Source: Demequina iriomotensis
GTDB lineage: Bacteria; Actinomycetota; Actinomycetes; Actinomycetales; Demequinaceae
Length of the DNA stretch: 64,000 nt
Assembly (NCBI RefSeq): GCF_000971395.1
Contig: NZ_BBME01000009.1
Span: 372,001 to 436,000, forward strand
Direction of reading: 5' to 3'
Part shown: positions 54,454 through 62,463 of the stretch, one piece after another
Layout: the number at the start of each line of letters is the position of its first letter
How positions within the stretch are numbered: the stretch's first letter is position 1
Notes under the pieces: generated by a model
The model's input: only the letters and a program-made list of their open reading frames with translations
Databases searched by the model: none
What the model was told of the DNA's origin: nothing
Program-made: the position numbers and the translations under genes

Positions 54454-55647
54454 TCACCACTCCTGTCGGGTCACGACGACGCCGCCCCAGGGCTGGGGCG
54501 GCAGCACGTCCGGGTAGCCCGGCAGCGGCTCGGCGACGAGCGCTCCCGGGAAGTGCGCCGATGCGACCTCGTGCGAAGCCGTCAGCGAGTAGTCCGCGAG
54601 GATCTTGATCTCGAGGTCGTACTCGGTGGGGTAGAGCGCGAGCGGGCCGAAGTCGCAGTCGATCCGCGTGCGTCCCACCCCGATGTCGTAGCGCTTGGAG
54701 CTGAAGCTCGAGTTGAGCAGCGCGATCCGCTGGCCGTCCCGCGCATGGATCGCGATGTGGACCGTCGCGTTCTCGACGGGCGCCTCGGCGTCGATCATCA
54801 GGCTCGCGCGGTAGCCGGGCGCGCCCTTGAAGTCGATCCGCTCGGTGTCGACCGACTCGACCATGAGGCCGTTGCGGCTCGCGCTCGCGGACGAGGTGGG
54901 GGCGGTGCGGTACACGTCGATCGCATCGTCCGCCGTGCCGTCGAACCTCACCCGCCCGCGGTCGAGCACCAGCCCGCGGCTGCATAGCGCCTTGACGGTG
55001 GCCACGTTGTGGCTCACCAGCAGCACGGTCTTCCCGCCCTGGTGCGCGACCTCGTCCATCTTCTTGATGCTCTTCGCCTGGAACTGCGCATCGCCCACCG
55101 CGAGGACCTCGTCGACGATGAGGATGTCGGGGTTGAGGTGAGCGGCGATCGCGAAGGCCAGCCTCACGTACATGCCGCTCGAGTAGCGCTTCACCGGGGT
55201 GTCGAGGAACTTCTCGACCTCCGCGAAGTCGACGATCTCGTCGAATTGCGCGTTGATCTCCTTGGTTCGCATCCCGAGGATCGACCCGTTGAGGTAGATG
55301 TTCTCGCGTCCCGTGAGCTCAGGGTGGAAGCCGGTGCCCACCTCGAGCAGCGAGCCGACCTTGCCTCGGAGGCGCACCTCGCCGTACGTGGGGTCGGTGA
55401 TCCGGCTCAGGACCTTGAGCAGGGTGCTCTTGCCGGCGCCGTTGCGCCCGAGGATGCCGACGGTCTCGCCTGCGTGCAGATCGAAGGACACGTCGTCGAG
55501 CGCCTTGAAGGTCTCGCGGTTCGGCTTCTTGAACGCGCCCTTCATCGCCTCGAGCGCCGCGTCCGTGATGCGTGTCTGCTGGCCGCCGACGGCGATCCTG
55601 TACTCCTTGCCGAGCGATCGCACCGCGACCGTGGTGTCAGATGACAT
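54454..55647 (-). CDS. Polysaccharide ABC exporter ATPase with carbohydrate-binding C-terminal domain (Wzt type)
   Basis: 397 residues. The ATPase domain at about 20-245 has Walker A VGILGRNGAGKSTLLKVLSRIT, signature VKRYSSGMYVRLAFAIAAHLNPD and Walker B ILIVDEVLAVGD, the TagH/RfbE type. The C-terminal ~140 residues (ASRNGLMVESVDTERIDFKGAPGYRASLMIDAEAPVENATVHIAIHARDGQRIALLNSSFSSKRYDIGVGRTRIDCDFGPLALYPTEYDLEIKI) form a Wzt-like beta-sandwich that recognises the finished glycan end. ATG 55647 overlaps the permease gene by 11 bp. Confidence 0.92.
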   Translation of the reverse strand: MSSDTTVAVRSLGKEYRIAVGGQQTRITDAALEAMKGAFKKPNRETFKALDDVSFDLHAGETVGILGRNGAGKSTLLKVLSRITDPTYGEVRLRGKVGSLLEVGTGFHPELTGRENIYLNGSILGMRTKEINAQFDEIVDFAEVEKFLDTPVKRYSSGMYVRLAFAIAAHLNPDILIVDEVLAVGDAQFQAKSIKKMDEVAHQGGKTVLLVSHNVATVKALCSRGLVLDRGRVRFDGTADDAIDVYRTAPTSSASASRNGLMVESVDTERIDFKGAPGYRASLMIDAEAPVENATVHIAIHARDGQRIALLNSSFSSKRYDIGVGRTRIDCDFGPLALYPTEYDLEIKILADYSLTASHEVASAHFPGALVAEPLPGYPDVLPPQPWGGVVVTRQEW

Positions 55648-56467
55648 CGGCGAACCGCCTCTCCGCACGCTGGAAGTACACCGAGCCGACAAGGAACATC
55701 GTCACGGCGAACACCGCGGTCCACGCGACGGCCAGCCAGCTGGTCACCGGCGTGCCGATCACCGCCCACCGGAACAGCTCGAGGGCGCCGACCAGCGGGT
55801 TCACCGCGACCCATGCCTGCGCCGCCTCGGGAAGGCTCCCGATGCCGTAGGCGACCGGCGTCATCCACAGCAGGAACTGGATGGCCACCGGCACCACGTA
55901 GCGCACGTCGCGGTAGCTTACGTTGAGCGCTGCCATGATCAGCCCGACCCCGAGGGCGCTGAGCACCACCAGCAGGAGCGCGACCGGGGCGGCGAGAAGG
56001 GCGATGCCGGGAGCGACGTGCGACACCGCCATGAGAACGGCGAGCAGCACCACGCTGACCGCGAAGTCGAGCAGGACGCCGTAGACCGTCGAGAGCGGCA
56101 GGATGATGCGCGGGAAGAAGATCTTCGACACGAGCGCCTGGTTGCCCACGAGCGACTCCGTGGACTTCTGCAGGATCTGCCCGAAGACGTTCCAGAGCAT
56201 CAGGCCGACGAAGCTGAAGAGGAAGTAGGGGACGTTGTCGTCGCCCGTCGACAGGTTGGCGACCCCGCCGAACACGAACGTGAAGATGCCCGCGCCCAGC
56301 AGCGGCTGGATCACCACCCAGGCGACACCGACGGCGGTCTGGCGGTACCTCAGCTTCACATCGCGCAGGGCGAGGATCCCCAGCAGATCGCGGTACTCCA
56401 GGACGTCGCCCAGCGGGAACGCCGGGTTGCGCCGGCGCGGTCGGATGATCCGTTCCTCGGTGCTCAT
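55637..56467 (-). CDS. Polysaccharide ABC exporter permease (Wzm/TagG type)
   Basis: A 276-residue ABC-2 type permease with six helices. EYRDLLGILALRDVKLRYRQTAVGVAWVVIQPLLGAGIFTFVF is the conserved amphipathic N-terminus and helix 1. QALVSKIFFPRIILPLSTV and YRDVRYVVPVAIQFLLWMTPVAYGIGSLPE are other family segments. It moves a lipid-linked polysaccharide across the membrane with the Wzt ATPase. First gene of the cluster. ATG 56467 is supported by the homologous start in related TagG proteins. Confidence 0.92.
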   Translation of the reverse strand: MSTEERIIRPRRRNPAFPLGDVLEYRDLLGILALRDVKLRYRQTAVGVAWVVIQPLLGAGIFTFVFGGVANLSTGDDNVPYFLFSFVGLMLWNVFGQILQKSTESLVGNQALVSKIFFPRIILPLSTVYGVLLDFAVSVVLLAVLMAVSHVAPGIALLAAPVALLLVVLSALGVGLIMAALNVSYRDVRYVVPVAIQFLLWMTPVAYGIGSLPEAAQAWVAVNPLVGALELFRWAVIGTPVTSWLAVAWTAVFAVTMFLVGSVYFQRAERRFADVI

Positions 56468-56655
56468 CCGCACCACCGCCCGCGACCGGCGCGCGGTTCG
56501 GTATGCGATGCGCATCCGACGACACCCATACGGAAACTCATGGACGGCCCCCCATCGCCAACGCGGCCAGGCCGCATGCCCACTGGGACCATTCCGTCGC
56601 TTCCGGGCCGGTTTGTCAAGGGTGGAACGTGCCCGTTCATCCCTTTTCGCCACCC

Positions 56656-56752
56656 GGACACCGCCAACGGATCTCGCGGCGACACCCCGGCGATCGGGGC
56701 CGATGCGCCGGTTCCGTGCGGCGAGTCGGGACCAGGTCCGTTGGAAGTGTCC
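56656..56752. repeat. 97-nt spaced inverted repeat (AACGGA family, copy 2)
   Basis: The left arm 56656-56671 (GGACACCGCCAACGGA) pairs with the right arm 56737-56752 (TCCGTTGGAAGTGTCC) with two mismatches. It lies between the HAD gene stop and the polysaccharide cluster. The rest of the 298-bp spacer holds a TTGACA at 56621-56616 (minus strand) that may belong to the cluster promoter. Confidence 0.65.
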
Positions 56753-56765
56753 GCGGGGGAGGGGG

Positions 56766-57617
56766 CTACAGCTCGCGCGACTGCTCGGCGTGCGCCACCG
56801 GCACGGACCTGCGGCGGCCCACCAGCCCTCGGCACGCGCCCTTGACCCCGCGCGAGACCTGGATGGTCACCCATGCGGCGCCCGTGATGGATGACTTCAC
56901 GATGCCGCGGCGGCCGCTCTTGCGGCGCTTGCGGAACTCGCGCATCGTCCAGCCGCGCTCGGCGGCGAGCCTGCGCATCTTGGGGTCGGGGTTGACCGCG
57001 CACGGGTGCCCGACGGAGGACAGCATCGCGGCATCGTTGACGGAGTCGCCGTACGCGTAGCTCTCCTCGAGCGACAGGCCGCGCTCCTGGGCGAGCGTGC
57101 GCACCGCCGTCGCCTTGTGCGGGCCGTGGAGGAACTCGCCCTCGAGGCGCCCGGTGTAGTGGCCGTCGTCGTGCTCGGCGACGGTGCCCAGCGCGCCCGT
57201 GGCGCCGATGCGGCGCGCGACCATCCGGCCGATCTCGATCGGCGAGGCGGTGACCAGCCAGACCTCGTGCCCCTGCGCGAGATGCTCGTCGATGATCTCC
57301 TTGGTGCCGGGGTAGACGCGGCTCGCGAGGAACTCGTCGTAGACCTCCTCGGCCACCGCGGTCATCTCGGCCACGGACCAGCCGCGGATGATCCCCAGGC
57401 CGTGCTCGCGCAGGCGGTCCATCTGATCCCTGGACTCGCCGAACAGCACGTAGGAGGCCTGCTCGTAGGCGAACTTCACGATGTCGCGGAAGCTGAAGTA
57501 GTCGCGCTGCCAGAGGCCCCGCGCGATGTGGAACGAGCTCGCCCCCTTGATCACCGTGTTGTCGACGTCGAAGAACGCGGACACGCGCGTCTCGGGTCGT
57601 GCGGTGTCGGGGGTCAC
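56766..57617 (-). CDS. HAD-superfamily IB phosphatase (SerB-like)
   Basis: A 283-residue phosphatase: VSAFFDVDNTVIKGASSFHIARGLW holds the DxDx[T/V] nucleophile; VYPGTKEIIDEHLAQGHEVWLVTASPIEIG is motif II; YAYGDSVNDAAMLSSVGHPCAVNPDPKMRRLAAERGW is motif III/IV. The alpha cap lies between motifs I and II. The family (TIGR01490-like) includes phosphoserine phosphatase relatives; substrate unknown. A basic tail RKRRKSGRRGIVKSSITGAAWVTIQVSRG could associate with the membrane. GTG 57617 follows a -10 TACAGT by exactly 6 nt, so leaderless expression is likely. Confidence 0.88.
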   Translation of the reverse strand: MTPDTARPETRVSAFFDVDNTVIKGASSFHIARGLWQRDYFSFRDIVKFAYEQASYVLFGESRDQMDRLREHGLGIIRGWSVAEMTAVAEEVYDEFLASRVYPGTKEIIDEHLAQGHEVWLVTASPIEIGRMVARRIGATGALGTVAEHDDGHYTGRLEGEFLHGPHKATAVRTLAQERGLSLEESYAYGDSVNDAAMLSSVGHPCAVNPDPKMRRLAAERGWTMREFRKRRKSGRRGIVKSSITGAAWVTIQVSRGVKGACRGLVGRRRSVPVAHAEQSREL

Positions 57618-57623
57618 GCTTCA

Positions 57624-57629
57624 ACTGTA
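57624..57629 (-). promoter_or_regulatory. -10 TACAGT, leaderless-type promoter of the HAD gene
   Basis: On the minus strand, TACAGT ends 6 nt before the GTG start at 57617; no ribosome binding site is present. Confidence 0.55.
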
Positions 57630-57677
57630 CCGAGGCCCGGTCCCGCCCCACGCGCGCGGTGGCGCAGATCACGCCCG

Positions 57678-57683
57678 TATCCT
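57678..57683 (+). promoter_or_regulatory. -10 TATCCT, leaderless-type promoter of the glutaredoxin-like gene
   Basis: TATCCT ends 6 nt before ATG 57690. Confidence 0.55.
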
Positions 57684-57689
57684 GGCCGC

Positions 57690-57926
57690 ATGCCCTCACG
57701 CGTGATCCTCTACGGCCGTGCCGGCTGCCACCTGTGCGACGACGCGCGCGCGGTGGTCGCCGCCGTGTGCGCCGAGGCCGGGGAGGGCTTCGACGAGGTC
57801 GACATCGACTCCGACCCCGCGCTGCGCGCCCGCTACGGTGACGAGATCCCGGTGGTGACGGTGGACGATGCGACGGTCGGGTTCTGGCGCATCGACCCCG
57901 GGCGGCTGCGCGGAGCGCTGTCGTAG
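57690..57926 (+). CDS. Glutaredoxin-like protein (DUF836 type)
   Basis: A 78-residue thioredoxin-fold protein. VILYGRAGCHLCDDARAVVAAV carries the CxxC pair (C13-H-L-C16); GFDEVDIDSDPALRARYGDEIPVVTVDDATVGFWRIDPGRL has the cis-Pro in EIPVV and a C-terminal helix. Probably a thiol-disulfide carrier. It is first of a run leading through the phosphatase to the cytochrome c maturation genes (19 bp to the next gene). The GGACGATGCG 10-mer at 57863 encodes its DDA. Confidence 0.88.
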   Translation: MPSRVILYGRAGCHLCDDARAVVAAVCAEAGEGFDEVDIDSDPALRARYGDEIPVVTVDDATVGFWRIDPGRLRGALS

Positions 57927-57945
57927 GCGGGTGACAATAGGACCC

Positions 57946-58563
57946 ATGTCCCGCGTGCACGTCCTTCGCCACGGCCATGTCCACAACCCCGACGGGGTGC
58001 TGTACGGCCGCCTCCCGGAGTTCCGCCTGTCCGACGCGGGCCAGGCGATGGCGCAGGCCGTCGCGGAGCACCTGGTCGCCACGGGCGAGCCCATCGGCCG
58101 GGTGGTGGCGTCGCCGCTGCTGCGCGCGCAGCAGACCGCGGCGCCCATCGCCGCCGCCTTCGGCCTCGAGATCGCGACCGACGAGCGCGTCATCGAGGCG
58201 GACAACATCTTCGCCGGCGAGCGCACCCCGCGCCCGGTCGACTTCCTCAAGCCGCGCAACCTGTGGCGGATCCGCAACCCGCGCATCCCCTCGTGGGGCG
58301 AGCCCTACGTCGAGCAGGCCGCGCGCATGCGCGCCGCGATCATCGACGCCGCCGCCGCGAGCCCCGGGGCCGCGACCGTCATCGTGAGCCACCAGCTGCC
58401 CATCTGGGTCGCGCGCTGCTCCGCGGAGGGCCGCTCGTACGTGCACGACCCGCGCTCGCGCGAGTGCGCGCTCGCGTCGCTCACCTCCTTCGACGTCGAC
58501 GGCGAGACGCTGGCCTTCGCCGGCTACGTCGCGCCGGCGGCGCACATCGAGGTCCCCCGGTGA
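57946..58563 (+). CDS. Histidine phosphatase superfamily protein
   Basis: A 205-residue phosphoglycerate-mutase-like enzyme. RVHVLRHGHVHNPDGVLYGRLPEFRLSDAGQAMAQAVAEHL contains the catalytic RHG; VVASPLLRAQQTAAPIAAAFGL carries the second Arg; TVIVSHQLPIWVARC carries the second His. It is often found before the ResA/CcdA/ResB/CcsA genes in actinobacteria, for unknown reasons. Its stop overlaps the thioredoxin-like gene's GTG, so the genes are coupled. A -10 GACAAT lies 7 nt before the ATG. Confidence 0.9.
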   Translation: MSRVHVLRHGHVHNPDGVLYGRLPEFRLSDAGQAMAQAVAEHLVATGEPIGRVVASPLLRAQQTAAPIAAAFGLEIATDERVIEADNIFAGERTPRPVDFLKPRNLWRIRNPRIPSWGEPYVEQAARMRAAIIDAAAASPGAATVIVSHQLPIWVARCSAEGRSYVHDPRSRECALASLTSFDVDGETLAFAGYVAPAAHIEVPR

Positions 58564-59132
58564 GGCCCGCGGCCCGCCTCGCGATCCTCGTCGCCGTGGT
58601 CCTCGCGATCGTCCTCACGCTCGCGGCGTGCGCGCCCGGCGACGCCGCCGAGTCGCCCGGCTACGTCTCGGGCGACGGCACCGTGACGGTCTTCGACCAG
58701 GGCGACCCGGTCGCGCTCGCCGGCACCTCGTTCGCGGGCGACGCCGTCGACATCACGGAGTACCGCGGCCAGGTGGTGCTCATCAACACCTGGTACGCGT
58801 CCTGCCCGCCGTGCCGCGCCGAGGCTCCCGACCTCGCCGAGCTCGACGCACGCGACGACGTTCAGCTGGTGGGCGTCAACGGCCGGGACGATGCGCCCAC
58901 CGCCGAGGCGTTCGAGCGCACCTTCGGCATCTCCTACCCGAGCATCGACGACTCGGACGGCGCGGCGACTGCGACCCTCCAGGGCATCGTCGCCATGAAC
59001 GCGGTGCCCACCACGCTCGTGGTCGACACCGCGGGCAACCTTCACGCGCGCATCATCGGCACCGCCGACCCCTCGACGCTGCGGTCGCTGGTCGAGGAGG
59101 CGGGCGGAGCCGCCGCGGGGGCCGAGGGGTGA
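58560..59132 (+). CDS. TlpA/ResA-like thioredoxin for cytochrome c maturation
   Basis: A 190-residue lipoprotein with signal peptide VRPAARLAILVAVVLAIVLTLAAC (lipobox Cys). The thioredoxin fold carries the redox motif in NTWYASCPPCRAEAPDLAEL (C-P-P-C), with DITEYRGQVVLINTWY and VPTTLVVDTAGNLHARIIG (cis-Pro). It should reduce apocytochrome c haem-binding cysteines outside the membrane, with electrons from CcdA, encoded next. The GTG at 58560 overlaps the preceding stop. Confidence 0.9.
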   Translation: MRPAARLAILVAVVLAIVLTLAACAPGDAAESPGYVSGDGTVTVFDQGDPVALAGTSFAGDAVDITEYRGQVVLINTWYASCPPCRAEAPDLAELDARDDVQLVGVNGRDDAPTAEAFERTFGISYPSIDDSDGAATATLQGIVAMNAVPTTLVVDTAGNLHARIIGTADPSTLRSLVEEAGGAAAGAEG

Positions 59133-59893
59133 CGGCGCTCGCCGCCGACGGCTCCTTCGCGGGGATCGCGCTGTCGGGCTCGATGGCGCTCGCGCTGCCC
59201 GTCGCGGTGCTCGCGGGCCTGGTCAGCTTCGCATCGCCGTGCGTGGTGCCGCTCGTGCCCGGCTACCTCGGCTATGTCTCCGGCATGGCCGGCACCGGCG
59301 GGACCGGCAAGGCCTCGAAGCCCAAGCTCATCGCCGGCGCGCTCCTGTTCGTGCTGGGCTTCTCCGCCGTGTTCGTCACGTTCGGCTTCCTCGCCTCGTC
59401 CCTCGGCGCGACCCTGGCGCCCTACCTCACGCTCATCACGCGGCTGCTCGGCGTGGTGATCATCCTGCTCGGCTTCGCGTTCATGGGCGCGGTGCCGTTC
59501 CTGCAGGCCGAGAAGCGGCTGCATGTGAGCCCCACCGCGGGCCTCGCGGGGGCGCCCGTGCTCGGCGTCGCGTTCGGGCTCGGGTGGACCCCGTGCATCG
59601 GACCCACGCTCGGCGCCGTGTACACGCTCAGCCTGTCGGAGGCGACGCAGGGCCGCGGCGTCGCGCTCGCGGTCGCCTACTGCGTGGGACTCGGGCTGCC
59701 GTTCGTGCTGCTCGCGGCGCTGTTCGAGCGCTCGGGCAAGGTCCTCGGCTGGCTGCGCCGTCACCGCCTCGCGCTCATGCGCGTCGGCGGCGCGCTGCTC
59801 ATCGTGCTCGGCGTGCTGCTGGTGACGGGCCTGTGGGACCGCCTCGCGGCCGAGCTCCAGGGCTGGATCGACGGCTTCTGGACGGCGGTCTGA
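59129..59893 (+). CDS. ccdA: Cytochrome c biogenesis protein CcdA
   Basis: A 254-residue six-helix thiol-electron transporter. Its two redox cysteines are in VSFASPCVVPLVPGYLGYVSG and FGLGWTPCIGPTLGAVYTL. It passes electrons from cytoplasmic thioredoxin to the TlpA-like protein. GTG 59129 overlaps the upstream stop by 4 bp. Confidence 0.95.
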   Translation: MTALAADGSFAGIALSGSMALALPVAVLAGLVSFASPCVVPLVPGYLGYVSGMAGTGGTGKASKPKLIAGALLFVLGFSAVFVTFGFLASSLGATLAPYLTLITRLLGVVIILLGFAFMGAVPFLQAEKRLHVSPTAGLAGAPVLGVAFGLGWTPCIGPTLGAVYTLSLSEATQGRGVALAVAYCVGLGLPFVLLAALFERSGKVLGWLRRHRLALMRVGGALLIVLGVLLVTGLWDRLAAELQGWIDGFWTAV

Positions 59894-61503
59894 TGGCGCG
59901 CGTCAAGCTCGACAACTACGTCATCGCGGACGCCCCGCGGCTGGGACTGCGCGGCTGGCTGCGGTGGATCTGGCGCCAGGTCACGTCGATGCGCGTGGCG
60001 CTTATCCTGCTCCTCCTGCTCGCGCTCGCGTCCATCCCCGGCTCGGTCCTGCCGCAGTGGCCGCAGGACGCCGCCGCGACCCGGCAGTTCATCTCCGACA
60101 ACGCCTTCTGGGGCCCGGTCCTCGACGCGACCGGGTTCCTCGACGTGTTCGGCTCGGCGTGGTTCACGGCGATCTACGTGCTGCTCTTCGCGTCGCTCAT
60201 CGGCTGCATCGCGCCGCGCGCCGCTCACCACTACCGCGAGCTGCGCCGTCCCGTCGCGGCCACCCCGCGCTCGCTCGCCCGGTACGAGGGCGCCGGCCCC
60301 GAGACCGTCGCATCGTCCCCGGACGATGCCGTGGCGGCCGCCCGCGCCGCGCTCCGCCCTCGCGCGGGTCGTCTGGGCGCCCTGACGGGGTACCGCGTGC
60401 GTGTCGACCGTCGCGAGGACGGCTCGCTCGCGCTCGCCGCGGAGACCGGGCACGTGCGCGAGCTCGGCAACCTGGTGTTCCACGCGTCGCTCGTGCTCGT
60501 GCTGCTCGCCGTCGCCTACGGCACGCTCTTCACCTACCGCGGCCAGGCGATCGTGGTCGAGGGGCGCTCCTTCACCAACGCGGTGGTGGCCTACGACACG
60601 TTCTCCTCGGGGTCGCTGTTCGACCCCGCCGACCTCGACCCGTTCACGCTGCGCCTCGACTCGCTCGACGCCGAGTTCTCCGACACCGGGCGCCCCCTCC
60701 ACTTCCAGGCGAACGTGACGTTCACCGAACCCGGCGAGGACGCGGTGCGGACCGACATCTCCGTCAACCATCCGCTCGAGTCCGGCGATGCCAAGATCTA
60801 CCTCCAGGGCAACGGCTACGCGCCCGTCATCACAGTGCGCGACGCGGCCGGCGAGGTCGCGTTCTCGGGCCCCGTGGTGTTCCTCGCGCAGGACGCGGCC
60901 TATACGTCGACGGGCGTCATCAAGGTGCCGGACGTGAGCACCGGCGAGCAGCTCGGATTCAAGGCGACGCTCTACCCGACGTTCCTCGAGGGACCGTTCG
61001 CCGTCGCCTCCATCCACCCGGACCCGGCCAACCCCGTGATCGAGATGCTCGCGTACACCGGTGACCTGGGGCTCGACTCCGGCGTCCCTCAGAACGTCTA
61101 CCGCCTGGACGAGTCGCAGCTCAGCCCAGTGCAGGACGCCGACGGCCAGCCGGTCACGCTGCGCCTCGCCCTCGGCGAGACGGTCGAGCTGCCGGACGGG
61201 CTCGGTTCCGTGACGTTCGAGGAGCTGCCGCGCTACGGCGCGTTCGATCTGCGCGCCGACCCGTCGCTGCCCTACCTGCTCGTGGCGGCGATGCTCACGC
61301 TGGCCGGCCTCGCGGTCTCGCTGTTCGCCTCGCGGCGCAAGGTGTGGGTGGTCGCACGGTCCGAGGGCGCCGCTACAGTGGTCAGCGGCGCCGCCTACGC
61401 GCCCGCGCACGATGCGGGCGTCGCGGCAGTCCTCGAGCGCGCCATGGCCGCCGCGGCGGGTCGCGAGGCGACCGCCCCGGCGGGGGAGAGGGAGCCTTCA
61501 TGA
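59893..61503 (+). CDS. resB: Cytochrome c biogenesis protein ResB
   Basis: A 536-residue System II protein. Three N-terminal helices (MRVALILLLLLALASIPGSVLPQ, WFTAIYVLLFASLIGCIAPR, LVFHASLVLVLLAVAYGTLF), a large extracytoplasmic domain (about 215-445) and a final helix LLVAAMLTLAGLAVSLFASRRKVWV. It delivers haem and holds apocytochrome together with CcsA. ATG 59893 shares bases with the ccdA stop. A CGCATCGTCC/GGACGATGCC pair makes a palindrome at 60310-60329. Confidence 0.93.
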   Translation: MARVKLDNYVIADAPRLGLRGWLRWIWRQVTSMRVALILLLLLALASIPGSVLPQWPQDAAATRQFISDNAFWGPVLDATGFLDVFGSAWFTAIYVLLFASLIGCIAPRAAHHYRELRRPVAATPRSLARYEGAGPETVASSPDDAVAAARAALRPRAGRLGALTGYRVRVDRREDGSLALAAETGHVRELGNLVFHASLVLVLLAVAYGTLFTYRGQAIVVEGRSFTNAVVAYDTFSSGSLFDPADLDPFTLRLDSLDAEFSDTGRPLHFQANVTFTEPGEDAVRTDISVNHPLESGDAKIYLQGNGYAPVITVRDAAGEVAFSGPVVFLAQDAAYTSTGVIKVPDVSTGEQLGFKATLYPTFLEGPFAVASIHPDPANPVIEMLAYTGDLGLDSGVPQNVYRLDESQLSPVQDADGQPVTLRLALGETVELPDGLGSVTFEELPRYGAFDLRADPSLPYLLVAAMLTLAGLAVSLFASRRKVWVVARSEGAATVVSGAAYAPAHDAGVAAVLERAMAAAAGREATAPAGEREPS

Positions 61504-62459
61504 ATCCGACCGACCTCAGCGTGATGGCGCTGGGCGGGGCCACCGTGCTCTACGCGATCGCGATGGTCGCGTACGCGATCCGCCTCGCGCGCGTCGCCGA
61601 CGACAAGGTGGCCGCGCGCGCCGCGGTGGCCGTCCCCGCCGGCGGCGCCGCAGACGGGCTGCCCGTCGAGGCCGCGGCCCCCGCATCGTCCCCCGGAGCG
61701 AAGGCCGCCAAGGCGGCGGGCATCGCCCGCTCGACCACGCTCGTCGGGGCGGCGCTGCACGCCGTCGGGCTCGCCGCGCGGGGGATCGACGCGGGCCACG
61801 TGCCGTGGTCGAACATGTACGAGTACACGATCTCGGGCTCGTTCTTCGCGGTGCTCGTGTTCCTCATCGTGCAGCGGCGCAGGGACATCGCGTTCCTGGG
61901 CGCGGGCGTGACGGGGTTCGCGACGGTCGCGCTCGGGCTCGCGCTCACGGTCCTCTACAAGGACGTCGACACCTTGCCGCCGGCGCTGCAGAGCTACTGG
62001 CTGGTCATCCACGTCTCGATCGCGACGATCGTCACGGGCATCTTCGCGGTGTCCTTCATCGCGACCGCGCTGCAGCTCATGCGCGACTCGCGCGACCGCG
62101 GCACGCGCTGGACCGGCGACCGGGTGCGATGGCTCGACGCCGTGCCGTCGGCGCCGGCGCTCGAGGCGCTGTCCTTCCGGCTCAACGCCGTCGGGTTCGT
62201 GCTGTGGACGTTCACGGTGATGGCCGGCGCGATCTGGGCCGAGCACGCGTGGGGCCGCTACTGGGGCTGGGACCCCAAGGAGGTCTGGTCCTTCGTCATC
62301 TGGGTGCTGTACGCGGCGTACCTGCACGCGCGCACCACGCAGGGCTGGGCGGGCCGCCGCAGCGCGTGGCTCGCGATCGCGGGCTTCGCGGCGCTTATCG
62401 CCAACTTCACCGTCGTGAACCTGTTCTTCCAGGGGCTTCACACCTACGCGGGGTCCTGA
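61500..62459 (+). CDS. Cytochrome c biogenesis protein CcsA/CcsB (haem handling)
   Basis: A 319-residue membrane protein of the CcmF/CcsA group. The haem-handling WWD-like motif is in AEHAWGRYWGWDPKEVWSFVIWVLYAAYLHAR, with flanking histidines in LVIHVSIATIVTGIF and HVPWSNMYEY. Eight or so helices. The ATGA overlap with resB shows coupling. With ResB it forms the cytochrome c synthetase. Confidence 0.94.
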   Translation: MNPTDLSVMALGGATVLYAIAMVAYAIRLARVADDKVAARAAVAVPAGGAADGLPVEAAAPASSPGAKAAKAAGIARSTTLVGAALHAVGLAARGIDAGHVPWSNMYEYTISGSFFAVLVFLIVQRRRDIAFLGAGVTGFATVALGLALTVLYKDVDTLPPALQSYWLVIHVSIATIVTGIFAVSFIATALQLMRDSRDRGTRWTGDRVRWLDAVPSAPALEALSFRLNAVGFVLWTFTVMAGAIWAEHAWGRYWGWDPKEVWSFVIWVLYAAYLHARTTQGWAGRRSAWLAIAGFAALIANFTVVNLFFQGLHTYAGS

Positions 62460-62463
62460 CCGG

